Both the position numbers and the translations under genes were made by a program. DNA of 64,000 nt from Amycolatopsis japonica. Its GTDB lineage: Bacteria > Actinomycetota > Actinomycetes > Mycobacteriales > Pseudonocardiaceae. Positions 8,742 to 16,536 of the stretch are shown here, piece after piece. Location of the stretch: contig NZ_CP008953.1 in assembly GCF_000732925.1 (NCBI RefSeq), forward strand, positions 558,001 to 622,000. Reading direction: 5' to 3'. Position 1 is the stretch's first letter. Each line of letters begins with the position of its first letter. The notes beneath the pieces were generated by a model. It made no database searches and had not been told where the DNA came from. It saw only the letters and a list, made by a program, of their open reading frames with translations.

Positions 8742-9437
8742 ATGATGCCGGAGATCAAGAACGGCGCTGCTGGCGCTGCCGACGGAGACAACGCCGTCGT
8801 GCGCCTGCCCGGGATGCGGGTGGCCTACGAAGGGGCGGCCTTCGACGAGTCCGCGCTGGCGGAGACCTGGACCGACCAACTGCAGGACTGGCTGAACCAG
8901 GCCGTCTCCGCCGGGATCGCCGAACCGAACGCGATGGTGCTCGCCACGGCCGACCCGGAGGGCAGGCCGTCCTCCCGGACCGTCCTGTGCAAGGGCCTCG
9001 ACGAGCGCGGCGTCGTGTTCTACACGAACTACACCTCCACCAAGAGCCACGACCTCACCGCGACGCGCTACGCGTCGGTCACCTTCCCCTGGTACCCCCT
9101 GCAGCGGCAGGTCCACGTGCGCGGCGAGGTGGAGAAGGTCAACGTCGCCGAGACCGCCGAGTACTGGGCGTCCCGCCCGCGGGGTTCGCAGCTCGGGGCC
9201 TGGGCCTCGCCGCAGTCCCGCGTCGTCGACGGCCGCCGCGCCCTCGAGACCGCGCTGCACGGCATCGAGCGCCGCTTCGCCGACGTCGAGAACATCCCGT
9301 TCCCGCCACACTGGGGCGGGTGGCGCATCCGGCCCGACGTCGTCGAGTTCTGGCAGGGCCGCGAGGACCGCATGCACGACAGGCTCCGCTACGTGCGGAC
9401 CGACGACGGCTGGCAGATCGAGCGCGTCGCGCCGTAA
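8742..9437 (+). CDS. pdxH: Pyridoxamine 5'-phosphate oxidase
   Basis: A 231-residue FMN enzyme that oxidises pyridoxamine or pyridoxine 5'-phosphate to pyridoxal 5'-phosphate, the last step of PLP synthesis and salvage. Typical segments are EPNAMVLATADPEGRPSSRT (FMN-binding barrel start), FYTNYTSTKSHDL, FPWYPLQRQVHVRG and the C-terminal RVAP ending. The double ATG at 8742/8745 is preceded by GGAGGT with 7-nt spacing; the longer frame from 8655 has no such site. Length fits the family. It stands alone, with no PLP-related neighbour. Confidence 0.95.
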   Translation: MMPEIKNGAAGAADGDNAVVRLPGMRVAYEGAAFDESALAETWTDQLQDWLNQAVSAGIAEPNAMVLATADPEGRPSSRTVLCKGLDERGVVFYTNYTSTKSHDLTATRYASVTFPWYPLQRQVHVRGEVEKVNVAETAEYWASRPRGSQLGAWASPQSRVVDGRRALETALHGIERRFADVENIPFPPHWGGWRIRPDVVEFWQGREDRMHDRLRYVRTDDGWQIERVAP

Positions 9438-9793
9438 TTTTTGTCTGTGTTTTTTGTCGAGCGCTGACGAAAAGCGCGCCGAAGGGGCGCCCGGACCGCT
9501 TGCCACTCGCGTTGGGAGCGGAGGGAGCCCCTTCATCGCGTTTTCGTGGGCCTTCGGCCCGAAAGAGGGCGCGCGACGGTGAAGTCTCCCCGTCGCGCTG
9601 GCGCGCTCCCGGGAGACCGTTGGGTCGCCCGGGGCTCGGTGCGGTTACGGATGTGGGCTGAAGGGGACTTTCGCCGCGTCTCATGAGGTGAAAGCTCCCT
9701 TCACCGCGTCTGACGTGGGGAAAGGCCCCTTCGGCCACCGGGTGACATAAATCGCGCGCGGATGGTTAGTTAGCGCGGCTAAGCTGTCTGGTT
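9438..9793. other. Intergenic region with degenerate AAGG/CCTT repeats
   Basis: This 356-nt gap has no supportable gene. Between about 9655 and 9735 it carries three degenerate units of the type TGAAGGGGACTTTC, TGAAAGCTCCCTTCA and GGGGAAAGGCCCCTTC, related to hairpin repeats found elsewhere in the window. At 9770-9782 a short dyad TTAGCGCGGCTAA weakly recalls an actinobacterial iron box; it overlaps the presumed promoter of the MFS gene. Confidence 0.45.
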
Positions 9794-11077
9794 GTGAGTG
9801 ACGACGTGGGGGTTGAGCAGCGCAAAGGCGTCCGCAAGCTGTTCGGCTCGATCGTCGTCGACACCCGGCCGCTCAAGATCCCCGCGTTCCGCCGCCTCTG
9901 GCTCTCCACCGCGGTCACCGCGATCGGCAGCCAGCTCACCGCCGTCGCGGTCCCGAAACAGGTCTTCGACCTCACCGGATCGTCCGCGTACGTCGGCCTG
10001 ACCGGCCTGGTCGCCCTGATCCCGCTGCTCGTCTTCGGACTCTGGGGCGGCGCCATCGCGGACGCCGTCGACCGCCGCAAGCTGCTCCTCGTCACCAACG
10101 TCGGGGTCACGCTCACCTCGGTGGTCCTGTGGCTCCAGGCGTTCCTGAACGTCGGCTCCGTCTGGCTCGTGCTGGGCCTGCTCGCGGTCAACCAGGCGTT
10201 CTTCGCGGTCAACATGCCGACCCGCAGCGCCGTCGTGGCCCGGCTGGTCCCGGACAATCTGATCGCGCCCGCGACCGCGCTGAGCAGCACGATGGCCACC
10301 TTCGGCGCGGTCTTCGGCCCGCTGCTCGCCGGTTCGCTGATCCCGATCCTCGGCCTCTCGACGCTCTACCTGATCGACGTCCTCGCACTGACCTTGACCC
10401 TCGTCGCGGTCTACCGGCTTCCCCCGATCCCGCCGCTCGGCGAGATCGCGCGCCGGGCCGGGATCCGCGACATCATCGACGGCTTCAAATACCTGGCCAC
10501 CCAGAAGATCCTGCTGGCTTCGTTCCTCGTCGACATCATCGCGATGGTCGCGGGCATGCCGCGCGCGCTGATCCCGGAGATGGCGGAGCGCACCTTCGGC
10601 GATCCGCCCGGCGGCGGTCCGGCGCTGGGCTGGCTGTACGCGGCGCTGCCCGCAGGCGCGATGCTGATCGGCCTCTTCTCCGGCTGGCTGACCAGGATCC
10701 GTAACCAAGGCGCGGGCGTGATCGTCTCGGTCTGCGTCTGGGGCGCCGCGGTCGCCGGTTTCGGGCTCGCGAACTCGCTGTGGCTCGCGGTGTTCTTCAT
10801 GGCGCTCGCCGGCGCGGCCGACATGGTCAGCGCGATCTACCGGATGTCGATCCTGCAGGTCGCCACCACCGACGAGATGCGCGGGCGCCTCCAGGGCGTG
10901 TTCACCGTCGTCGTCGCGGGCGGTCCGCGGATCGCCGACCTCACCCACGGCTGGGCGGCCGCCGGTGTCGGCACGGCCGCCGCGGCCTCCGGCGGCGGGG
11001 TGCTGGTCATCGTGCTGGTCGTCGGCGCGGCGCTGCTGATCCCGTCCTTCTGGCGGTACCGGGCCCCAGCGGACTGA
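9794..11077 (+). CDS. MFS exporter, EntS-like
   Basis: A 427-residue major facilitator superfamily protein with 12 predicted membrane helices. The N terminus (IPAFRRLWLSTAVTAIGSQL), the loop WGGAIADAVDRRKLLL and the DEMRGRLQGVF segment match the EntS/MFS_3 group, which exports enterobactin-type siderophores or drugs. The GTG start at 9794 is preceded by a TAAGCT hexamer at 9780-9785, fitting a leaderless transcript. The lipoprotein gene follows after 24 nt with its own -10-like hexamer. The substrate is unknown; a siderophore link would be inference only. Confidence 0.88.
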   Translation: MSDDVGVEQRKGVRKLFGSIVVDTRPLKIPAFRRLWLSTAVTAIGSQLTAVAVPKQVFDLTGSSAYVGLTGLVALIPLLVFGLWGGAIADAVDRRKLLLVTNVGVTLTSVVLWLQAFLNVGSVWLVLGLLAVNQAFFAVNMPTRSAVVARLVPDNLIAPATALSSTMATFGAVFGPLLAGSLIPILGLSTLYLIDVLALTLTLVAVYRLPPIPPLGEIARRAGIRDIIDGFKYLATQKILLASFLVDIIAMVAGMPRALIPEMAERTFGDPPGGGPALGWLYAALPAGAMLIGLFSGWLTRIRNQGAGVIVSVCVWGAAVAGFGLANSLWLAVFFMALAGAADMVSAIYRMSILQVATTDEMRGRLQGVFTVVVAGGPRIADLTHGWAAAGVGTAAAASGGGVLVIVLVVGAALLIPSFWRYRAPAD

Positions 11078-11101
11078 GCCATCCGGTCTATCGTCGGGCC
11101 C

Positions 11102-11686
11102 ATGCGTATTTCACGGGCGATCATCCTGTTCGCCGCTGTCATCGCGACCCTTTCCGCCTGCTCGTCCGGCGACGAGAAGACGGACAACGTGGCCAAGCCG
11201 TCGAGCCAGGCCCCCTCGCCCTCCGCCGCGCCGAGTTCGTCGCCCGCTCCCACCGGTGGCGCCGGTGCGAAGGAGCCGTGCGCGCTGCTGCCCGCCGAGG
11301 CCGTCGGCAAGGCCGTCTCCATCCAGGGCGTGACGTCGGCGCCGGGCCCGGTGCAGGACAACGCCGCCAACGGGGGCAAGGCCAAGAGCTGCGTCTACTC
11401 GGCCGCCGGCAAGCAGATCGGCGCGCTCGCCGTGACCCGGTTCGAGGGCAACAAGATCAAGCCCGCCGAGATGGTCGCGGCGCTGAAGAAGGCGAAGCAG
11501 AACGCGAAGGACGTCGCCGGTGTCGGCGAGGGCGCCATCTATTACACCGACGAGAACAAGACCGCGACGCTGGCGGCCGCCGAACTCGTGGACAACGTCC
11601 CGGTGCTGGTCAACTACACCGGTCCGGCGAAGATGACGCAGGACATGATGACCCCGTTGGTGAAGACCGCGGTCGACGCCAACTGA
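11102..11686 (+). CDS. DUF3558-family lipoprotein
   Basis: A 194-residue exported lipoprotein: signal MRISRAIILFAAVIATLSAC with the lipidated Cys at residue 20, a low-complexity Ser/Pro/Ala linker (about 22-55), then a DUF3558-like domain opening EPCALLPAEAVGKAV and including an Asn/Gly-rich segment before a conserved Cys (KSCVYSAAG). DUF3558 proteins are abundant in Pseudonocardiaceae and mycobacteria; their role is unknown. The ATG at 11102 follows a TATCGT -10-like hexamer by 7 nt, so the mRNA may be leaderless. Confidence 0.85.
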   Translation: MRISRAIILFAAVIATLSACSSGDEKTDNVAKPSSQAPSPSAAPSSSPAPTGGAGAKEPCALLPAEAVGKAVSIQGVTSAPGPVQDNAANGGKAKSCVYSAAGKQIGALAVTRFEGNKIKPAEMVAALKKAKQNAKDVAGVGEGAIYYTDENKTATLAAAELVDNVPVLVNYTGPAKMTQDMMTPLVKTAVDAN

Positions 11687-11781
11687 GCGATTTACCCAGA
11701 AGCGGCCTTCGTCAACCCGTGACGAAGAACTGACCAAATCGGACTGTCGGCCACAGACGTGATGCGGCACACTCTTGCCGC

Positions 11782-13167
11782 ATGGCGGACACGACGACAA
11801 CAGAACAGACCGGTCCGGCCGGTCAGCCGAGCCTCAAACGGGTCATGGGTTCCAAGCTCCTGCTGTTCTTCGTGGTGGGGGACATCATCGGGACGGGCGT
11901 CTACGCGCTCACCGGGCAGGTGGCGGGCCGGGTGGGCGGCGCGCTCTGGCTGCCGTTCCTGATCGCGTTCGTGGTCGCGTTCATGACCGCGTTCAGCTAC
12001 CTGGAACTGGTCGGGAAGTACCCGCAGGCGGCGGGGGCCGCGCTCTACACGCACAAGGCGTTCAAGATCCGCTTCCTCACCTTCATGGTGGCGTTCGCGG
12101 TGATGTGCTCCGGGATCACGTCGGCCTCGTCGGCGGCGAAGGCGTTCGGGGACACGTATCTCAAGGAGTTCATCACCGCGCCGATGCCGCTGGTGGCGAT
12201 CCTGTTCGTGATCGGCCTCGCGCTGATCAACTTCCGCGGGGTCTCCGAATCGGTGAAGACCAACGTGGTGCTGACCTGCATCGAGATCGGCGGTCTGCTG
12301 ATCGTCATCGGGGTCGGCGTGTGGGCGGTGCTGAACGGCAACGGGGACGCCTCGCGGCTGGTCGAGTTCGACACCGAGAACCAGACGATGCTGGTGGCGA
12401 TCACCTCGGCGACGTCGCTGGCGTTCTTCGCGATGGTCGGTTTCGAGGACTCGGTGAACATGGCCGAGGAGTGCAAGGACCCGATCCGGATCTTCCCGAA
12501 GGCGATGCTGTGGGGCATGGTCATCGCCGCGACCATCTACATCATGGTCTCGGTGACCTCTTCGCTGTTGGTGCCCGCGGACGATCTGGCGGCGGCCAAG
12601 AGCAGCGCGCTGCTGAAGGTGCTCGACGTCGGGGCACCCGGCTTCCCGCGCGAGGTGTTCTCCGCGATCGGTCTGTTCGCGGTCATCAACTCGGCGCTGA
12701 TCAACATGCTGATGGCCAGCCGCCTGCTCTACGGCATGGCGAACCAGCGGATCATCCCGAAGCAGCTGGGCACCGTGCACCCGTTCCGCCGCAGCCCGTG
12801 GGTGGCGATCGTGTTCACCAGCCTGATCGCGATCGCCCTGGTGTCCTTTGTGGACATCGGTGTGCTCGGCGGCACCACGGCGTTGCTGCTGCTGGCGGTG
12901 TTCGCCATCGTCAACGTCGCGGTGCTGGTGCTGCGCAAGGAAAAGGTTTCGCACAAGCATTTCCGCGCGCCGACGATCGTCCCGGTGCTGGCCGCGATCT
13001 TCTGCGTCTACCTGGTGACGCCGTTGTCCGGACGGCCCGCGCGCGACTACAAGGTCGCCGCGATCCTGCTCGGCGTCGGCATCGTGCTGTGGGGGATCAA
13101 CTGGCTCGTCATGCGGGCCACGCACAGTGAAGAAGACCGGCGGCCCATCGAGCCGCCGGTCGGCTAG
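11782..13167 (+). CDS. APC-superfamily amino acid permease
   Basis: A 461-residue integral membrane transporter with about 12 predicted helices. The first helix GDIIGTGVYALTGQVAGRVG contains the unwound glycine-rich substrate motif of the amino acid-polyamine-organocation family. Other typical segments are FSYLELVGKYPQAAG and FFAMVGFEDSVNMAEE. It probably imports an amino acid or polyamine by cation symport; specificity is not visible. The TAG stop overlaps the opposing MBL gene by 4 nt. The ATG at 11782 follows a CACACT hexamer by 8 nt and has no strong ribosome site. Confidence 0.9.
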   Translation: MADTTTTEQTGPAGQPSLKRVMGSKLLLFFVVGDIIGTGVYALTGQVAGRVGGALWLPFLIAFVVAFMTAFSYLELVGKYPQAAGAALYTHKAFKIRFLTFMVAFAVMCSGITSASSAAKAFGDTYLKEFITAPMPLVAILFVIGLALINFRGVSESVKTNVVLTCIEIGGLLIVIGVGVWAVLNGNGDASRLVEFDTENQTMLVAITSATSLAFFAMVGFEDSVNMAEECKDPIRIFPKAMLWGMVIAATIYIMVSVTSSLLVPADDLAAAKSSALLKVLDVGAPGFPREVFSAIGLFAVINSALINMLMASRLLYGMANQRIIPKQLGTVHPFRRSPWVAIVFTSLIAIALVSFVDIGVLGGTTALLLLAVFAIVNVAVLVLRKEKVSHKHFRAPTIVPVLAAIFCVYLVTPLSGRPARDYKVAAILLGVGIVLWGINWLVMRATHSEEDRRPIEPPVG

Positions 13168-13991
13168 CCGCGGCTGAGCGCCTGGTACTCCACCGGGCTG
13201 TGGGCCGAGAACACGGTGACGTCGTCGGCGTGTTCTCGGCTCAGCTCGCGCAGCCGCTCGACGTTCTCCAGCCGCGGTTTGCGCAGCGTCTGCACCATGT
13301 TCTGGAACGCGGTCATCCCCGGCGGGCAATGCGGTTTCACCGGGTCCATCTGACCGTGGAAGAAGTACGCGTCGCCCGCGTGCAGCAGCCAGCCGTCACC
13401 GGTGTCGACCGCGACGCCGGTGTGGCCCTTGGTGTGTCCCGCGAGCGGCACCAGCAGGATCTCCGGCGGCAGGCCCTTCAGCTCGCGGACGGCCTGGAAG
13501 CCGAACCAGTCGTCGCCTGCCTCGTCGTACATGCTCCACAGTGGACGGTGGGCGAACTGGTTGGCGCGGAAGCGGAGCTTCTCGCTCTGGTTCGACGGCG
13601 CCGTCGCCGCGTCGTGCTCCGCGGTACGGACGTGCACGACGGCGTTCGGGAAGTCCGCGAGCCCGCCCGCGTGGTCGACGTCGAGGTGGGTGCAGATGAT
13701 GTGCCGGACGTCTTCGAGCTTGTGGCCGAGCGCCTCGACGTGGTGGGCCGCAGTCTCCGTCTCGACCGGCTTCGCACCGACCATGATCGTGAACGGCGTG
13801 CCGAGCCACGCGCCGGGATTCGCGACGCCCTTGCGGCCGAAGCCGGTGTCCACCAGCACGAGGCCGTCGCCGGTCTCGATGAGCAGGCAGTGCGCCACCA
13901 GCTCCGAGCGGCGCAGGAGCCCGGGCTGGCCGTCGAGCAGCTTGCCTCCCGGTGCGCGCATCGTGCCGCAGTTCAGGTGGTGCACCTTCAT
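13164..13991 (-). CDS. Metallo-beta-lactamase-fold hydrolase, second of a tandem pair
   Basis: A 275-residue MBL-fold enzyme similar to N-acyl-homoserine lactonase-like proteins. The metal motif reads THLDVDHAGG, an HxDxDH form instead of the usual HxHxDH. Further ligands are likely in AGHTKGH and in the C-terminal SAHSP. It is a diverged duplicate of its upstream neighbour; both start with HHLNCGTMR. The ATG at 13991 overlaps the neighbour's stop (ATGA). Possible substrates are lactones or other esters; not determinable. Confidence 0.88.
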   Translation of the reverse strand: MKVHHLNCGTMRAPGGKLLDGQPGLLRRSELVAHCLLIETGDGLVLVDTGFGRKGVANPGAWLGTPFTIMVGAKPVETETAAHHVEALGHKLEDVRHIICTHLDVDHAGGLADFPNAVVHVRTAEHDAATAPSNQSEKLRFRANQFAHRPLWSMYDEAGDDWFGFQAVRELKGLPPEILLVPLAGHTKGHTGVAVDTGDGWLLHAGDAYFFHGQMDPVKPHCPPGMTAFQNMVQTLRKPRLENVERLRELSREHADDVTVFSAHSPVEYQALSRG

Positions 13992-14818
13992 AGCCTGCTC
14001 CTCTGGCTGAGCCGTTCGAATGCGGTGGCGTCGTGCGCGGCGAAGACCGTCACTTCGGCACCGTTGTTACTGACAAGTTCGCGCAGCCGGCGCTGGTTGT
14101 CCAGTCGTGCCGTCTTCTCCGTCTGCATGTACGACTCGAAGAAGCCCAAAGCGGCGGGGATGTGCGGCTTTTGCTCCAGTTCGCCGCCGTGGAAGACGGC
14201 GTCGCCCGCGTTGAGAAGCCAACCGTCACCCGTGTCGATCGCGATCCCGGCGTGGCCGCGGGTGTGCCCGGCGAGGGGGATGAGCAGGACGTCCGGGACG
14301 CCTTCGAGCTCGCGGACCGCGTCGAAACCGAACCACGGCTCGCCGTCGGCGCGGTACGGGCGCCAGACCGGCCCGTGGTCGAACTGGACCTTGCGGTAGC
14401 GGCTCGCCTCCTTGCGGTCGATCGGCTTCTCCAGTGCCTGGAGCTCGCGGGCGTGGACGTGGACCCGCGCCTGGGGGAAGTCGACGAGCCCGCCCGCGTG
14501 GTCGAGGTCGAGGTGGGTGAGCACGATGTCGCGCACGTCGGCCGGGTCGAAGCCGAGCTTGCGGATCTGGGTGGTGGCGCTGAGGTCGTCGTCGCTGTCG
14601 GGGTGCACCAGCCGGACGAAACCGGCGCCGAGCCATTCGACCGGCCGGGTGACGGTGGGGGTCCCGACACCGGTCTCGATGAGCACGAGCCCGTTGTCGG
14701 TCTCCAGCAGAAGGCAGTGACAGATCAGCTCGGCGCGGCGGAAGAGCCCGGGCTTGCCATCGACGAGCTTGCCGCCGATCGGCCGCATGGTTCCGCAGTT
14801 CAGGTGATGGATGCGCAT
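13988..14818 (-). CDS. Metallo-beta-lactamase-fold hydrolase, first of a tandem pair
   Basis: A 276-residue MBL-fold hydrolase, paralogous over its whole length to the next gene. The metal motif is THLDLDHAGG (HxDxDH), with AGHTRGH later and AAHDATAF near the C terminus. A change of the second His to Asp in the first motif is shared by both copies, so it is ancestral and not damage. The ATG at 14818 overlaps the TetR stop (ATGA), showing that TetR and both hydrolases form one coupled operon. Confidence 0.88.
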   Translation of the reverse strand: MRIHHLNCGTMRPIGGKLVDGKPGLFRRAELICHCLLLETDNGLVLIETGVGTPTVTRPVEWLGAGFVRLVHPDSDDDLSATTQIRKLGFDPADVRDIVLTHLDLDHAGGLVDFPQARVHVHARELQALEKPIDRKEASRYRKVQFDHGPVWRPYRADGEPWFGFDAVRELEGVPDVLLIPLAGHTRGHAGIAIDTGDGWLLNAGDAVFHGGELEQKPHIPAALGFFESYMQTEKTARLDNQRRLRELVSNNGAEVTVFAAHDATAFERLSQRSRL

Positions 14819-15381
14819 CAGGAGAGCTCCCGTTCGAGTGTGACGCGGAGGTGAGGGGCGATCGCGCGCAGCGGCGCGGTGTCGTGCAACGTCTTGGCCA
14901 GCAGCAAGCCGCCCTCGATGGCGGCGAGGACGACCGTCGCCAGCTGGTCCGCCTTGTCGGTGTCCAGCGCGTCGGCGATGACGGTGTGCCAGGACTTGTA
15001 GCCGTCGGCGCAGGCCTGGCGGATCGCCTCGCTGTCCCCCGACGCGTCGAGCGCGACCGTCGCGAGCGGGCAGCCGCGCTGGAAATCCGACTCCTCCAAC
15101 GAGGTCGCCAGCGCGTCGACCACGTTCTCGATACCGGTGACGATGTCGGGCGCGTTCGCGGCGATCGTGCGCAGCTGGTCGCACAGCCGGTCGGCGGACT
15201 GGCGGATGGCCTCGGCGGCCAGCTGCTCCTTGCCGCCGGGGAAGTGGAAGTAGAGCGAGCCCTTGGGCGCGCCGACGGCGGCGACGAGCTGGTTGAGCCC
15301 GGTGGCGTGGTAACCCTGCTGGTGGAAGAGGTCGGCGGCGGAGTCGAGCATGCGCTGCCGGGTGTCGGTGCGGCGAACCAT
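14818..15381 (-). CDS. TetR-family regulator of the LmrA/YxaF type
   Basis: A 187-residue regulator. The HTH spans about residues 10-55 (DLFHQQGYHATGLNQLVAA then PKGSLYFHFPGGKEQL), and the C-terminal segment QRGCPLATVALDAS is typical of the LmrA/YxaF subgroup. The ATG at 15381 is preceded 7 nt upstream by TACAGT on the minus strand, suggesting a leaderless transcript. It heads the TetR-MBL-MBL operon and probably represses it through the GACCGGTC dyad just upstream. Confidence 0.9.
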   Translation of the reverse strand: MVRRTDTRQRMLDSAADLFHQQGYHATGLNQLVAAVGAPKGSLYFHFPGGKEQLAAEAIRQSADRLCDQLRTIAANAPDIVTGIENVVDALATSLEESDFQRGCPLATVALDASGDSEAIRQACADGYKSWHTVIADALDTDKADQLATVVLAAIEGGLLLAKTLHDTAPLRAIAPHLRVTLERELS

Positions 15382-15404
15382 GCGGCCGACTGTAGCTCAA
15401 ACTA

Positions 15405-15421
15405 TGACGACCGGTCTAGTA
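15405..15421. promoter_or_regulatory. Candidate operator of the LmrA-type TetR
   Basis: A perfect dyad GACCGGTC (15409-15416) lies within the minus-strand sequence TAGACCGGTCGTCATAG. LmrA/YxaF repressors recognise sites with an AGACC-GTC core, so this is a plausible autoregulatory operator, 27-40 nt upstream of the TetR start and between divergent genes. Confidence 0.5.
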
Positions 15422-15504
15422 AATCTCGATTTACACAAACCCTCTTGTTTGCGAATTTTTGTGTAAACTGGCCGCGAACCTGTCGGCGAGCGAAGGGAGC
15501 GGAC

Positions 15505-16221
15505 ATGGTCGACTCGGCCCAGTTGCTCCCGGTCGCGCAGGCGGCCCGAGCTCTGGATATCTCGCGAGAGCGTGTCCGTGAACTCGTGCACGGCGGCAGG
15601 CTCGACGCGGTCCGGATAGGCCGTGAACTGCTGGTCGACGCCCGGTCGGTCGAACATCGGAAGAGCGTGGTGAAGCCCGCGGCCGGCCGGCCGCTCTCCG
15701 CTCGGATGGCGTGGGGTTTCCTGTGGTCGTTGAGCGGCTACCAGCCGGCGTGGATCTCCCCGTCGGAACGGGTCAGGCTCAAGCGCTACGCGCGGGAACG
15801 CGTGCCCGCCCAATGGCCACGCCTGCTCTCCGGTCGCGCGCGTGTGCACCGTGTGCGAATGCTGCCTGGACCGCTCGCGCGGCTGCGGGAAGATCTGCAC
15901 GCTGTCGTCAGCGGCCCTGTCGCCGCAGGGCGCCACGGCGCCGATCTGATGGCGGGCAGCGCCGATGAAGAGTTCTACGTGGAGGCCGCGCGGTTTGACG
16001 AACTCGCGCGGTCACGGCGGCTCCGCCTGGACAGCGCGGAACCCAACGCGGTGATCCGTGTTCCCGCCCTGTCCGGCGTTCTGCGCCCGCCGGGAACGGA
16101 CGGTCTTGCGATCCTGGCGGCTGTCGCGGCGGACCTCCTCGACGCGGGGGACGAGCGTTCTGTCGTTGCGGCACAACAACTTCTCACTCGTTTGGGCGAG
16201 GTCCATAAGCTCGGCGAATGA
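15505..16221 (+). CDS. HTH protein resembling AbiEi-type antitoxins
   Basis: A 238-residue protein. Residues about 5-50 form a MerR/excisionase-like HTH (PVAQAARALDISRERVRELV, then a short beta wing and ELLVDARSVEHR). The rest has segments such as ARMAWGFLWSLSGYQPAWIS, MLPGPLARLREDLHAVVSG and DSAEPNAVIRVP. Similar actinobacterial proteins often precede a nucleotidyltransferase toxin of the AbiEii type; that assignment is from memory and unverified. The ATG at 15505 follows GAAGGGAGCGG. The partner gene is missing: a coupled ATG at 16218 opens a frame of only 22 codons. Confidence 0.6.
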   Translation: MVDSAQLLPVAQAARALDISRERVRELVHGGRLDAVRIGRELLVDARSVEHRKSVVKPAAGRPLSARMAWGFLWSLSGYQPAWISPSERVRLKRYARERVPAQWPRLLSGRARVHRVRMLPGPLARLREDLHAVVSGPVAAGRHGADLMAGSADEEFYVEAARFDELARSRRLRLDSAEPNAVIRVPALSGVLRPPGTDGLAILAAVAADLLDAGDERSVVAAQQLLTRLGEVHKLGE

Positions 16222-16286
16222 GCGATTCCGTGCCGAGGGCAGGCTGGCGTTCCCGCCGACTGTGTGGATTTTGGGGCGTTGGATGA
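16218..16286 (+). pseudogene. Coupled 22-codon stub after the AbiEi-like gene
   Basis: The ATG at 16218 overlaps the stop of the preceding gene (ATGA), as expected for a downstream cistron, but the frame stops after 22 codons. From about 16262 it runs into a dispersed hairpin repeat. It may be the remnant of a partner gene displaced by the repeat; chance is also possible for so short a frame. Confidence 0.3.
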
Positions 16287-16329
16287 CCAGAAATCCACAC
16301 GGTCGGCCGTGATCGGACCGGTCACGACC
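16262..16329. repeat. Dispersed repeat with a 10-bp hairpin, copy 1
   Basis: GTGTGGATTT (16262-16271) pairs perfectly with AAATCCACAC (16291-16300). It is followed by GGTCGGCCGTGATCGGACCG and GTCACGACC. The part 16291-16328 recurs in inverted orientation at 41721-41759. The rest of this 315-nt gap, to 16536, has no gene; around 16440-16495 it carries degenerate AAGG/CCTT units (GAAGGGCGCCTT, TGAAAGTCCCCTTCA). Confidence 0.65.
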
Positions 16330-16536
16330 GCCGACCGCGTACGCCGAGTCGCCAGTGTCCTGCCTCAGAAGTTCGCGTCGTAAGTCCACCTCGGCAAACC
16401 GGACGCAGGGCATTCACGACAAGACCCCTCATCTCACGCGACGAAGGGCGCCTTACCCGCGTCCCATGCGGTGAAAGTCCCCTTCAGCTACCCCGAGGCC
16501 AGAAACACTTAAGACACGAACTTCCGGCGCAGGACG

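Noticed and set aside
9770..9782. TTAGCGCGGCTAA dyad as an iron box for the EntS-like exporter
   Set aside because: Only 5-bp arms and a poor match to the 19-bp actinobacterial iron box; kept only as a note in the intergenic entry.
16218..16286. The 22-codon stub as a functional small peptide
   Set aside because: Half of it lies in a dispersed repeat and no family is recognised; retained only as a possible remnant.
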